Of a stretch of 64,000 nucleotides of DNA, positions 56,069-64,000 are shown piece by piece; position 1 is the stretch's first letter; every line of letters starts with the position of its first letter. This stretch comes from Caulobacterales bacterium (GTDB taxonomy: Bacteria; Pseudomonadota; Alphaproteobacteria; Caulobacterales; Aquidulcibacteraceae): contig JAFLCU010000006.1 in NCBI GenBank assembly GCA_017303355.1, forward strand, positions 1 to 64,000, in the 5' to 3' direction. The position numbers and the translations under genes were made by a program. The notes beneath the pieces were generated by a model that had not been told where the DNA came from, did not search any database, and was given only the letters and a program-made list of their open reading frames with translations.

Positions 56069-57162
56069 GGCGTATCCTCGGTGTCGATGGGCAACAGGAT
56101 TTTGAATGAGGTGCGGCCGGGCTCGCTATCCACCTCGATGCGGCCGTCATGGCGCGCGACAATGTCGGCGGCGACGGTCAGCCCAAGGCCCATGCCGCCG
56201 GACTTGGTGGTGGCGAAGGCTTCGAACAAGCGATCGGCGACATCGGGATGAAGGCCTGGGCCATTGTCGATGAATTGCACCTCAAGTTGCGCGCGCGCCG
56301 CGCCGCTGGCGGCGGAGCGGTAACGTACGCCGGGGCGATACGAGGTGATGATCGCCAATTCGCCATCTGGCTGATTGAGCACGGCCTCGGCGGCGTTCTT
56401 CGCGATGTTCAGAAACGCTTGGATGAGCTGATCGAGATCGCCGCGCACGGCCGGTAAACTCGGATCGTAGCGCTCGCGGATCATCACATCCGGCGCGCTC
56501 GAGCCGACGAGCGTGCGCACGCGGTCGAGCGCCTCGTGAATGTTGAAGCGATCGAAGCGCGGCGGTTCGAACGATCCAAATGGGTCGATGCGATCGGTGA
56601 GGCGGTGAATGCGATCGACTTCGTCGCAGATGAGCGTGGCGAGCGCGGAGGATTCTTGGTCGTTGCCGCGAGAGATCAATTGCGCGGCGGCGCGGATACC
56701 GGCCAGCGGGTTACGGACCTCATGCGCCAGAGTTCGCGCGGCGGAATTCACTGTGGCCGCTGGCGGTGTTGTCCGCGCGCGCGGCGGGCGCGTAAGCACC
56801 AGGGCGATATAGCCATTCTCCCCCACCGGTCCCGCCGCCACGGTCGCCCGGCCAAGCGCAAAGCCCGGTCCGACGAGAGCCACATCTGCTTCGACAACGC
56901 CGGCCGCTCCGCCGAGGGCGCGACGGGCAAGATCGATGATCGGCGCGTCGGGGCCAAAAATTTCCTCCAATCGCCGACCGAGCAGGCCACGGCCCACGCC
57001 CGCCAGCAATTCCGCCGCGGCGGCGTTTACAAAGCGGATGCGTTCGCCGGAATCGATGCCGAGCACAGGTGCGGGCAGCGCCTCAAGCCAGCTTTCGGCA
57101 TCGGGGGCGGATGCACGGCTTGGCGCCGGGCGCAGCAATCGTTCGCTGAGGTTTTCGCTCAT
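56065..57162 (-). CDS. ntrB: Nitrogen sensor kinase NtrB
   Basis: A 365-residue cytoplasmic kinase without membrane helices. PAS domain at ~25-130 (WLEALPAPVLGIDSGERIRFVNAAAAELLAG); kinase core with NSAARTLAHEVRNPLAGIRAAAQLI (phospho-His), NIAKNAAEAV and DNGPGLHPDVADRLFEAFATTKSGGMGLGLTVAADI. It phosphorylates NtrC under PII control. ATG 57162 is the start because homologues begin here; the open frame upstream to 58116 runs antisense to ispDF. No dusB/nifR3 precedes it, unlike in many relatives. ispDF diverges 157 bases away. Confidence 0.92.
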   Translation of the reverse strand: MSENLSERLLRPAPSRASAPDAESWLEALPAPVLGIDSGERIRFVNAAAAELLAGVGRGLLGRRLEEIFGPDAPIIDLARRALGGAAGVVEADVALVGPGFALGRATVAAGPVGENGYIALVLTRPPRARTTPPAATVNSAARTLAHEVRNPLAGIRAAAQLISRGNDQESSALATLICDEVDRIHRLTDRIDPFGSFEPPRFDRFNIHEALDRVRTLVGSSAPDVMIRERYDPSLPAVRGDLDQLIQAFLNIAKNAAEAVLNQPDGELAIITSYRPGVRYRSAASGAARAQLEVQFIDNGPGLHPDVADRLFEAFATTKSGGMGLGLTVAADIVARHDGRIEVDSEPGRTSFKILLPIDTEDTP

Positions 57163-57318
57163 TGGCTCCGCTTCCAGACGCGCTGGGCGAGACAACAAGT
57201 CCAATTTCGTACAAACCGGACAAGCCCTGCTGGCGCCAAATGAAGTATGGCGCCTAAAAAGAAGGCGCCAAGGGATTAATGCTGCGATGCAACATGACCG
57301 ACTAGAGTTCGCCCGAAC

Positions 57319-58467
57319 ATGAAGGTGGCCGCCTTGATCGTCGCCGGCGGCTCGGGGAGCCGGGCTGGCGGCGAACTGCCCAAGCAATACCAAGCGCTGT
57401 TTGGCCGACCGGTCATCTCCTGGTCCCTCGGCGCGCTGCGGGCGGCCGGGGTGGACGAGGTGGTGGCCGTCATTGGCGAGGGCCACGAAGAATTCTTCCG
57501 CAACGCAACCAGGGGCGGACCGCCGCCCCGCGCGGTAGTCGGCGGCGCCACGCGGACGGCGTCGGTTCGCGCGGGTCTTGCGGCTCTTGGCGATGCGGAC
57601 GTGATCCTGATCCATGACGCCGCGCGCCCCGGGCTTACGCCGAAAGTGGTCCGAGAGTTGGTTGCGGCGGTTCAAGCGGGCGCGCCAGCGCTGGCCCCTG
57701 CCCTCCCCGTGTCGGACGCGCTTCAGAGAACGAACGGCGAGGGATGTGTGCAAGAGGAAGTGGAGCGTGCGGGACTCCACCGGGTGCAGACGCCGCAGGC
57801 GTTCGATGCGCGTATCTTGCGTGATGCGTATGCCTGCGCAGACGACAGCATCGCCTATACGGACGATCTTGCCGTTGTGCGTGCAATTGGCGCGCCCACC
57901 AAATTGATCGCCGGCGATTTGCGCCTGATGAAGATCACCTATCCAGAAGATTTGGAGATGCTTGCCGTCATGCTGAGCGACAGCCGTATCACATGCGTCG
58001 GCAACGGAATTGATGCGCACCGCTTTGGCCCTGGCGCATTCGTCACGCTGTGCGGCGTTCGCGTGCCGCACGACAAGGGTTTGCTTGGCCATTCGGATGC
58101 CGACGCCGGTTGGCATGCTCTGGTCGACGCCATTCTCGGCGCGTTAGGCGAAGGCGATATCGGCGCGCATTTTCCACCGAGCGATCCGCAATGGAAGGGC
58201 GCGGACTCCGAGCGCTTCCTGCGCCACGCGCTGCAGCTTGCCGACGCCGCCGGCGCGAAGATTGTGCATGTCGATGTGACATTGGTGTGTGAACGGCCCA
58301 AGGTCGGGCCGCATCGCGAGGCGATGCGCGTGCGCACCGCACAGGTGCTCGATCTGCCGCTCGACCGTGTTAGTGTGAAAGCGACGACGACCGAGCGCAT
58401 GGGCTTCCTCGGCCGCGAAGAAGGCTTGGCGGCCTACGCCACTGCAACGCTTACTCGCCCGGCGTGA
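57319..58467 (+). CDS. ispDF: Bifunctional IspD/IspF (MEP pathway)
   Basis: A 382-residue fusion typical of alphaproteobacteria. IspD (~1-215): ALIVAGGSGSRAGGELPKQYQALFGRPVI (CTP site), VILIHDAARPGL and DDLAVV. IspF (~220-382): GIDAHRFGPG with the metal-binding D-x-H, LLGHSDADAGWHALVDAILGAL, DIGAHFPPSDP and the C-terminal VSVKATTTERMGFLGREEGLAAYA. It makes CDP-methylerythritol and the cyclodiphosphate for isoprenoids. Its last 17 bases overlap the end of the convergent membrane-fusion gene. Confidence 0.97.
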   Translation: MKVAALIVAGGSGSRAGGELPKQYQALFGRPVISWSLGALRAAGVDEVVAVIGEGHEEFFRNATRGGPPPRAVVGGATRTASVRAGLAALGDADVILIHDAARPGLTPKVVRELVAAVQAGAPALAPALPVSDALQRTNGEGCVQEEVERAGLHRVQTPQAFDARILRDAYACADDSIAYTDDLAVVRAIGAPTKLIAGDLRLMKITYPEDLEMLAVMLSDSRITCVGNGIDAHRFGPGAFVTLCGVRVPHDKGLLGHSDADAGWHALVDAILGALGEGDIGAHFPPSDPQWKGADSERFLRHALQLADAAGAKIVHVDVTLVCERPKVGPHREAMRVRTAQVLDLPLDRVSVKATTTERMGFLGREEGLAAYATATLTRPA

Positions 58468-61150
58468 CCCCCTCCGTGGGCGCAGGCGCGCCCGGATTGC
58501 AGTGCGGCAGGTAGGTATAGATGCGGCACTCCTCGGCGCCGGAAAGACTCTCCCACAAGGCGCGCGGCAGATTGATGTAATCATCCGTCCACGCCCGCCC
58601 CGGCGGCGCTTCAAACACACGCCAATCGTTGCTCGGCAATACGAGGTTGGTCAGCGTTTGTGGCGAACGCGCGATGATCATAACGCTGGCGGCGAGGCCC
58701 CCATAATACGAGACATAGGGCTGCTCAAAGCGATCGCTAATCCGGTAGAGCGCCGGCGCATTGAGCGCCGCCGCAACGCGTGCCGCCTCGGACACGAGCG
58801 CCAAATTGCGGTTCGAGAGATGCAGCACGACGATGCCGCGCTCCGACGTTTTGGAGAGATACATCGCGATCGCCTCCCGCGTCAGCAAGTGCGCGGGTAT
58901 AGCATCCGATGAGAACGCATCGACGACAATGACGTCAAATTGGCCATCGGGCTCCTCGGCCATCTGCAAGCGCGCATCGCCAAGTTCGACGCGCGCATTG
59001 GGCTGGCACTCTTGCACGTAGGTAAAATCGCCGCCCGGGCGCGCCGCAAGCCGCACGACGGCGGGATCGATTTCGAAGATCGTGAGCGCGTCGTCTGGAC
59101 GTGTCAGACACGCGGTTGAGCCGGTGCCTAGCCCGATCAATGCGAGGCTAGAGGTGTCGCCTGTCGAAAGTCCGCCGAGGATCGCTTCGCCCAGCGCAGT
59201 GCGCGGGTGATAATAGGTGAGCGGCTGACGCGTCAGCCCTGGGGCGGCGAGCTGTGCGCCGTGGATTGTCGTGCCGTGCAGAAGGATACGCAGCGGCGGC
59301 ACCTGGGGATCGCTTGGATCGTCCAGCACGCGCGTACGCAGCACGCCGAAGAAGCTTCGCTCCTGCGTGATGATGCGGGCGCCGCGCGCGTCTTCAAGGA
59401 AGATCAACACGAAGGATACGAGCACCACGCCCGCCATCATGATGGGCCGCCCGCGATTGAAGAACACCGCGATGCCGCAGAGGAAGATGCTGATGGTGAC
59501 GATCGCCTGCGCGTCGAGCCGCGCGCCCATCAGCACCAGCATCAGCACAAACAATAGCGACGGTATCGTCGCACCCAGAGCATAATCCGCGATCGCCGAC
59601 TCGCCATCGCGACGGCGTTGCGTCGTTCCGTGCACAGAGAACATGAGCACCAGCATGCTGGTGGCGATCAGCAACACGCCCCACGGCTGGTGAATTTGCA
59701 GACGCGCCGAGCCTTCGACGATGCTGCGGATGAATATCTCGTCGAGATGAAACGCCACCCAGATCACGAGGCCGGCATGCACCGCCGCCGCGCCAAGGAA
59801 AGCGTAGCGATATTCCGGGGGTTTATCTTCACCGCCCCATCCGGCAGCCACCATCGCGCAGGCCGCGCCGAGCGCCCCAAGCACGATCACGCAATCGACG
59901 ATCTCGAAGCGGAGCACCATGAAAAGCGAAAGCAGCGTCACGGCCACTGAGGCCGCGACTGACGCATCGGTGAGACGCGGCATGTCGACTTGCGCGCGTG
60001 GACGAAATAGGCACGCCGCCGCGAGCGCCAGCGGATATTCGTAAACGTTGTTGAAGATCGCCGGCGCCAATAAGCCGGCGAAGACGCCGCCCAAAACGCC
60101 GCCGAGCGATACGTAAAGATAGAATTCGGTAAGGTGCTTGGCGTCGGGGCGTGATTGCGCCACCGCCAAATGACAGATCAGCGCACTGAAGAAGAAGCCG
60201 GTCAGGATGCCTGCGACCGATCCGATCCAATTGCCCGACGCATAATAAGAGATTAACAGAAACGCGAGCGCGATCGGGTGGATCAGCAGTGTCGATGGAA
60301 TGAGTTTCTCGCTGCCGCGCGCGAATGCGATCACGAATGTCGCTAGATAGAGCGCGAGTGGGATCACCCAAAGCATCGGCGCGGATGCGACGTCGGTCGA
60401 GATGTGCTGCGTTACACCAAGCGACAGCGCCGACGGCACGGCGGCGGCCGCGACCCAATATCCGCGCCGGCGCCAAGTGAGCGCCGACGGTGCGCTTGCT
60501 GCGGCATTCTCGCCAGCGACCGGCGCCTCGCCAGCGCTCGCCGATACGCCCATCGCGGCGCAAAGCACCACCATCGCGGCGACGAGCGCATATCCCGCGG
60601 TCCAAGCGCCGCTTTGCGCCTGTGCGCCGAGCCAAGGCTCAATCAGCGCAGGGTACGCGAGCAGGCCGATGAAACTGCCAAGATTGCTGGCCGCATAGAG
60701 ATAATATGGGTCGTGCGCGTCAGCACGACCAGTGCGCGCATACCACGCTTGCAGCAAAGGCGCGGTCGCCGACGCCGCCGCGAACGGCGCGCCAACCGAG
60801 AGCGCCAGCACGCCGACAAGCCACAGCGCAGGCTGTTCCGAGTTCGGCGGGCCAAACGCGGCGCTGACGTGAATGGGCAGAAAGAACCACGCGCCCAGCA
60901 GCACGAAGGCATGCACGGCTGCCTGAATGCGAAGGTCGCGCACGCGCGCGAGCAAGTGCGCATAAAGATAGCCCACCAGCAACGCAGCCTGAAAGAACGC
61001 CATCGAGGTGTTCCAGACCGCCGGCGATCCGCCCAGCAGCGGGGTCACCATCCGCCCGAACAGCGGCTGCAGCACGAAGATCAGCGCTGCGCTGGAAAAC
61101 AGCGCGAGCGCGAAGATCGGCGCAGCGGCGCGGCGCGCGAGAGCCTGCAT
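58451..61150 (-). CDS. Membrane-fused spermidine synthase-like methyltransferase-fold protein
   Basis: An 899-residue protein. Residues ~1-620 hold about 18 hydrophobic helices (LFSSAALIFVLQPLFGRM; GGSPAVWNTSMAFFQAALLVGYLYAH). The C-terminal ~250 residues form a spermidine synthase-like Rossmann domain: ALIGLGTGSTACLTRP (nucleotide loop), FEIDPAVVRLA, VELGDARLQMAEEPDGQFDVIVVDAFSSDAIPAHLLTREAIAMYLS. Such fusions occur widely in proteobacteria; the polyamine role is uncertain because the usual substrate Asp/Tyr set is incomplete as far as I can judge. ATG 61150 follows GGGAGGGAAC. Convergent with ispDF. Confidence 0.78.
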   Translation of the reverse strand: MQALARRAAAPIFALALFSSAALIFVLQPLFGRMVTPLLGGSPAVWNTSMAFFQAALLVGYLYAHLLARVRDLRIQAAVHAFVLLGAWFFLPIHVSAAFGPPNSEQPALWLVGVLALSVGAPFAAASATAPLLQAWYARTGRADAHDPYYLYAASNLGSFIGLLAYPALIEPWLGAQAQSGAWTAGYALVAAMVVLCAAMGVSASAGEAPVAGENAAASAPSALTWRRRGYWVAAAAVPSALSLGVTQHISTDVASAPMLWVIPLALYLATFVIAFARGSEKLIPSTLLIHPIALAFLLISYYASGNWIGSVAGILTGFFFSALICHLAVAQSRPDAKHLTEFYLYVSLGGVLGGVFAGLLAPAIFNNVYEYPLALAAACLFRPRAQVDMPRLTDASVAASVAVTLLSLFMVLRFEIVDCVIVLGALGAACAMVAAGWGGEDKPPEYRYAFLGAAAVHAGLVIWVAFHLDEIFIRSIVEGSARLQIHQPWGVLLIATSMLVLMFSVHGTTQRRRDGESAIADYALGATIPSLLFVLMLVLMGARLDAQAIVTISIFLCGIAVFFNRGRPIMMAGVVLVSFVLIFLEDARGARIITQERSFFGVLRTRVLDDPSDPQVPPLRILLHGTTIHGAQLAAPGLTRQPLTYYHPRTALGEAILGGLSTGDTSSLALIGLGTGSTACLTRPDDALTIFEIDPAVVRLAARPGGDFTYVQECQPNARVELGDARLQMAEEPDGQFDVIVVDAFSSDAIPAHLLTREAIAMYLSKTSERGIVVLHLSNRNLALVSEAARVAAALNAPALYRISDRFEQPYVSYYGGLAASVMIIARSPQTLTNLVLPSNDWRVFEAPPGRAWTDDYINLPRALWESLSGAEECRIYTYLPHCNPGAPAPTEGVTPGE

Positions 61151-61239
61151 GTTCCCTCCCCTGGACGGCGCCCGCTTCTGCCACCGCGCTTGAGTCCTGG
61201 GAATGGACTTTCTCCACATCGCGGCGCTATCCACGACGA

Positions 61240-61731
61240 ATGACCGCTTATCCCAGTTACGACAGCGCGCGCGCGCTTCTGGCCGAAACCAAGTCGCGCG
61301 GACTTCTTGTCGCCACGGCTGAAAGCTGCACGGGCGGGCTGATCGCCGCCGCGCTCGCCGCCGTGCCTGGCGCTTCCGCGAGCTTGGAGCGCGGCTTCGT
61401 CACCTATTCCAACGAAGCAAAAACAGAAATGCTCGGCGTCCCGGCCGATCTCGTCCAGCGCGTGGGCGCCGTCAGCCGCGAGGTGGCGATCGCCATGACC
61501 GAAGGCGCGATCGCCAATAGCCGCGCTGACATTGCCGTCGCCGTCACCGGCATTGCCGGCCCCGACGGCGGCACGACGGAAAAGCCAGTGGGCCTCGTCC
61601 ACATGGCCGCCTCACGCCGGGGCGGCGTCACCATCCACGAAGAAAAGCGCTTTGGCGATCTCGGCAGACATGAGATTCAATTGGCGACGGTTTTGGCCGC
61701 GTTCAATCTGCTCAAGCGTGTGATGGACTAA
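61240..61731 (+). CDS. pncC: Nicotinamide-nucleotide amidase (CinA C-terminal domain)
   Basis: The 163-residue stand-alone CinA C-terminal domain: LLVATAESCTGGLIAAALAAVPGASASLERGFVTYSNEAKTEMLGV contains the catalytic Ser of E-S-C-T-G-G; AVSREVAIAMTEGA and VAVTGIAGPDGGTTEKPVGLVHMA complete the site. It deamidates NMN to NaMN in pyridine nucleotide salvage. Full length for PncC. It diverges from the membrane-fusion gene with 89 bases between. Confidence 0.93.
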   Translation: MTAYPSYDSARALLAETKSRGLLVATAESCTGGLIAAALAAVPGASASLERGFVTYSNEAKTEMLGVPADLVQRVGAVSREVAIAMTEGAIANSRADIAVAVTGIAGPDGGTTEKPVGLVHMAASRRGGVTIHEEKRFGDLGRHEIQLATVLAAFNLLKRVMD

Positions 61732-61741
61732 ACTTAAAATA

Positions 61742-61799
61742 TGGACCGCCGCCGCCTCGCCGGCATGAGACGGAGCCGGCCGGCGAGGCGCCGCGGTCC
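61742..61799. repeat. GGACCGC-type palindromic element between pncC and ratA
   Basis: TGGACCGCCGCCGCCTCGCCGG and CCGGCGAGGCGCCGCGGTCC pair to form a long imperfect stem. The TATGGACCGCCG start matches elements at 45526 and 45610. Located between convergent genes, it probably also acts as a terminator. Confidence 0.65.
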
Positions 61800-61803
61800 G
61801 TAT

Positions 61804-62256
61804 TCAACCCAGCCTTTTTTTCGCCTCGCGCTCGAACGCGCCCATCACGCGCGCCGCTACTTTATCCTTGTTCGCCGCCACCACGGCATTCAGCAGCGGG
61901 TTCTTGAATTGGTACGAAATCCAGAAGCGCACCTTCGCGCCTTTCGCGTGTGGCTCAAAGCGCCAGCTATTATCCAGCGCATGAAACGGCCCGCTCACAA
62001 GCGCCACGTCCACCTCGCCCTTGGCGGGCTCGCAGCGCACCGAGGTGGAGAAGCTTTCCGTGATCGCTTTCCAACCGACAATGGCGGTCGCCACGCCTTC
62101 CCAGCCGCCTTCGTCGCGTGCTTCTTCCCTCACCACGCGTAAGCTCTGTAGCCACGGAATGAATTCTGGATACGCGCGTACGTCCCCCACAAGCCTGCAC
62201 AAATCCGCTGGCGCGTACGGCAAGATGCGTTCTGCTTCGATCAGGGTGCGGGACAT
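61804..62256 (-). CDS. RatA/Coq10-type START-domain protein
   Basis: A 150-residue SRPBCC protein: ERILPYAPADLCRLVGDVRAYPEFIPWLQSLRVV, FSTSVRCEPAKGEVDVALVSGPFHALDNSWRFEP and VRFWISYQFKNPLLNAVVAANKDKVAARVMGAFEREAKK. This is the Coq10/RatA family: in bacteria it binds coenzyme Q or ribosomes, depending on the study. Location directly after lipA is the usual alphaproteobacterial order. Transcribed with lipA, separated by a repeat. Confidence 0.9.
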   Translation of the reverse strand: MSRTLIEAERILPYAPADLCRLVGDVRAYPEFIPWLQSLRVVREEARDEGGWEGVATAIVGWKAITESFSTSVRCEPAKGEVDVALVSGPFHALDNSWRFEPHAKGAKVRFWISYQFKNPLLNAVVAANKDKVAARVMGAFEREAKKRLG

Positions 62257-62259
62257 CTA

Positions 62260-62386
62260 TGCTCCCCCGCGCGCGGGGGAGCTGTCGAGCGCGCGGCGCG
62301 AGACAGAGGGAGGCGTGAAAAGCATCGCCAACGCCCCCCTCAGCTTCGCTTCACTCAGCACCTCCCCCGTAAGCGGGGGAGGACAA
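62260..62386. repeat. Palindromic elements between lipA and ratA
   Basis: GCTCCCCCGCGCGCGGGGGAGC (62260-62281) is a perfect hairpin; CACCTCCCCCGTAAGCGGGGGAGG (62359-62382) is a related stem. Between them lies GACAGAGGGAGGCG and CGCCCCCCTCAG, also complementary in part. It belongs to the same style of GC-rich repeats as at 13114 and 48272 but is not the same unit. Confidence 0.65.
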
Positions 62387-62396
62387 AAAGCGCCAC

Positions 62397-63371
62397 TCAT
62401 CGCGTACTCTGCGCCAAGCGCGCTGTTTTGAGCCGCGCGAAATCCTCGCCGGCGTGGTGCGACGAGCGTGTCAGCGGCGAGGCCGAGACCATGAGGAAGC
62501 CCTTGGCGTAGGCGATCGTCTCAAGCGCCTTGAATTCCTCCGGCGTCCAGAAGCGATCGATCGCCGCGTGCTTCTTCGTCGGCTGCAAATATTGGCCGAT
62601 GGTGAGGAAATCGACGTTCGCAACACGCAGATCATCCATGACCTGCAGCACCTCGTCCTTCGTTTCGCCGAGGCCGACCATCAGCCCCGATTTCGTGAAC
62701 TGGTTCGGATCGCGCTGCTTCACCGAATCCAGCAAACGCAGCGATTGATAATAGCGCGCACCTGGCCGGATCGAATGATAGAGCCGCGGCACGGTTTCGA
62801 GATTGTGGTTGAACACATCGGGCGCCGCGTCGATGACGCGCTCGGCGTGACCTGGCTTGCGCAAAAAGTCCGGCGTCAGAATCTCAATCGTCGCCTCCGG
62901 CGCCGAAGCGCGGATCGCCTTAATCGTCCGCACGAAATGATCGGCGCCGCCGTCTTCCAGATCGTCGCGATCCACCGATGTCACGACGACATGCTTCAGC
63001 CCCATCCGCGCCGTTGCGTGCGCCACGTTTTCCGGCTCGCTCTCATCGAGCGGCAGCGGCTTGCCGGTGGAGACGTTGCAGAAGCTGCAGGCGCGCGTGC
63101 AGATGCCGCCGAGGATCATGAAGGTGGCGTGCTTTTGGCTCCAGCACTCGCCGATGTTGGGGCAGCCCGCTTCCTCGCACACGGTGTGCAGACTGAGATC
63201 GCGCACCAACTCCTTGGTCTGGTGGTAGCCGAGGCTGGTTGGCGCCTTCACCCGAATCCAATCGGGCTTGCGCGGGCTCGGCGCGTCCGGCCGACCCTGC
63301 TTTTCAGGGTGGCGCGGGCGAGTTTCCCCGCCCTCTTCCCCATTGGCGCGCAAATCAATCAGCGTCGGCAT
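62397..63371 (-). CDS. lipA: Lipoyl synthase
   Basis: A 324-residue radical-SAM enzyme. The auxiliary cluster Cys are in [16 protein letters not shown]; the SAM cluster is [10 protein letters not shown] (C-x3-C-x2-C); further marks are [46 protein letters not shown] and [15 protein letters not shown]; the C-terminal R-S-S-H-H-A-G-E motif is complete. It inserts two sulfurs into octanoyl groups on lipoyl domains. ATG 63371 is the homologous start. ratA follows on the same strand. Confidence 0.97.
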   Translation of the reverse strand: MPTLIDLRANGEEGGETRPRHPEKQGRPDAPSPRKPDWIRVKAPTSLGYHQTKELVRDLSLHTVCEEAGCPNIGECWSQKHATFMILGGICTRACSFCNVSTGKPLPLDESEPENVAHATARMGLKHVVVTSVDRDDLEDGGADHFVRTIKAIRASAPEATIEILTPDFLRKPGHAERVIDAAPDVFNHNLETVPRLYHSIRPGARYYQSLRLLDSVKQRDPNQFTKSGLMVGLGETKDEVLQVMDDLRVANVDFLTIGQYLQPTKKHAAIDRFWTPEEFKALETIAYAKGFLMVSASPLTRSSHHAGEDFARLKTARLAQSTR

Positions 63372-63577
63372 GGCTCCAACATGAGCCTCCAAGCCTTGCG
63401 CCGCAACGCCTGGACGGCAATCCAGCCTTGCGAAGACAAGCGGTCGACGTGCGGCGTCTTGCCCAACCTTAGCCACGCCGATAGTCTCTGTTACAGCCGT
63501 GAAACAATAATCACGGGTCAAGCGTCCACCAAAAAGGCGCGGGCGCTTTGGGCGGGCAATACGGAGGCATCAGGCTC

Positions 63578-64000
63578 ATGGCGCACAAGACGTTCGAGAT
63601 GGCGCGCACACGCGTCACCTTGTTCGAGGCCCTGCTGCGCGCGCGCGACCAACGCGGCGGCAAGTACAAGATCCTCGAAGACCATCAACGCAAGCCCGCT
63701 TCGTATGACGACATTGTGCGCGCCGCGTTCGCGCTGGGCGGCAAGTTCGATCTGCTGATCAAGAAGAACGAGACGGCGGGCATTCTGCTGCCGACGGGCG
63801 CTGGCTGCGTGATGACGTTCTTCGCGCTGCAAGCGATCGGCCGCACGCCGGCGATGCTGAACTTCACGGCCGGGGCGATGAATTTGCGATCGGCCTGCGA
63901 AGCGGCGAACGTGAAAAAGATTCTGACGTCGCGCACCTTCATCAAGCTCGGCGGCCTTGAGGCGCTTGAGACTGAATTGGCCAAGCATGCCAAGCTGATT
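63578..64000 (+). CDS. Acyl-ACP synthetase / Aas-type AMP-binding enzyme, N-terminal part
   Basis: The 141 visible residues run off the window. MAHKTFEMARTRVTLFEALLRARDQRG, KILEDHQRKPASYDDIVRAAFALGG, GILLPTGAGCVMTFFALQAIGRTPAMLNFTAGAMNLRSACEAANVKKILTSRTFI match the start of the AMP-binding ligase half of Aas (2-acylglycerophosphoethanolamine acyltransferase/acyl-ACP synthetase). The usual PlsC-type domain is not found upstream, so this appears to be a stand-alone ligase. ATG 63578 follows GGAGG. Catalytic motifs lie beyond the edge. Confidence 0.8.
   Translation, partial: MAHKTFEMARTRVTLFEALLRARDQRGGKYKILEDHQRKPASYDDIVRAAFALGGKFDLLIKKNETAGILLPTGAGCVMTFFALQAIGRTPAMLNFTAGAMNLRSACEAANVKKILTSRTFIKLGGLEALETELAKHAKLI

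Noticed and set aside
56065..58116. 683-residue NtrB starting at 58116
   Set aside because: The first 318 residues are antisense to ispDF; the PAS-kinase protein begins at 57162.

Overview
The window is about 65% GC and looks like an alphaproteobacterium of the Caulobacterales/Hyphomonadaceae type. The evidence is the block hflX-hfq-dat-ntrX-ntrY-ntrC-ntrB | ispDF | pncC | ratA | lipA, a fused ispDF, NtrC without a GAFTGA loop (as reported for Caulobacter), a large TonB-dependent receptor beside TPR-sulfotransferases, and many dispersed palindromic repeats. I infer the order from gene content and cannot name a species.

Left part (1-17 kb). The first ~297 bases are foreign to the rest: on the minus strand they read, without a stop, as a eukaryote-like beta-1,3-galactosyltransferase fragment. 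It is joined inside the Gly-rich N-terminus of a cold-shock protein gene, most simply an assembly chimera at a contig end. Then come a VUT/YhhQ transporter, rlmJ, a VOC protein, a GNAT enzyme, 1-Cys peroxiredoxin, a DUF4105 protein, an RluF-like pseudouridine synthase with a TIR-TM-Sel1 protein, and an ECF42-type sigma factor unit (DGPF protein, sigma factor, SRPBCC protein). These are followed by OmpW with an RBS-occluding hairpin, an Asp/Asn hydroxylase-sulfotransferase fusion, an EcsC protein, a DUF559 nuclease bracketed by inverted repeats, a HEPN-like protein and uvrB.

Centre (17-45 kb). Two tandem TPR-sulfotransferases precede a TonB-dependent receptor with a long structured leader. The str operon (rpsL-rpsG-fusA, no tuf here) ends in a strong terminator. 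After it lie a secreted PPC-repeat/HEFNH putative metallopeptidase, a third TPR-sulfotransferase, two tandem beta-barrel paralogues, a DUF2807 remnant, a VOC protein, a RimK-like ATP-grasp enzyme and tRNA-Trp. A MarR-controlled mini-operon with a thioredoxin-like protein and a lipoprotein comes next. secE-nusG is separated from rplK-rplA by an MprF-like enzyme and small membrane genes. Downstream of rplA is a small accessory patch with an orphan RHH antitoxin-like gene under a perfect palindrome.

Right part (45-64 kb). A repeat-rich gap leads into a divergent pair for peptidoglycan recycling (LdcA-like carboxypeptidase and Mpl/MurC-like ligase), then hflX-hfq, a D-amino acid aminotransferase and the overlapping ntrB-ntrC-ntrY-ntrX nitrogen regulation cluster. 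It ends with ispDF, a membrane-fused spermidine synthase-like protein, pncC, ratA, lipA and the start of an acyl-ACP synthetase (Aas-like) that runs off the window.

Most interesting: the sulfotransferase/hydroxylase/TonB receptor constellation, loss of GAFTGA in both NtrC and NtrX, the HEPN-like gene after uvrB, the MarR/thioredoxin unit with matching operators, the RBS-sequestering OmpW hairpin, the REP-bracketed DUF559 gene and the chimeric left edge.
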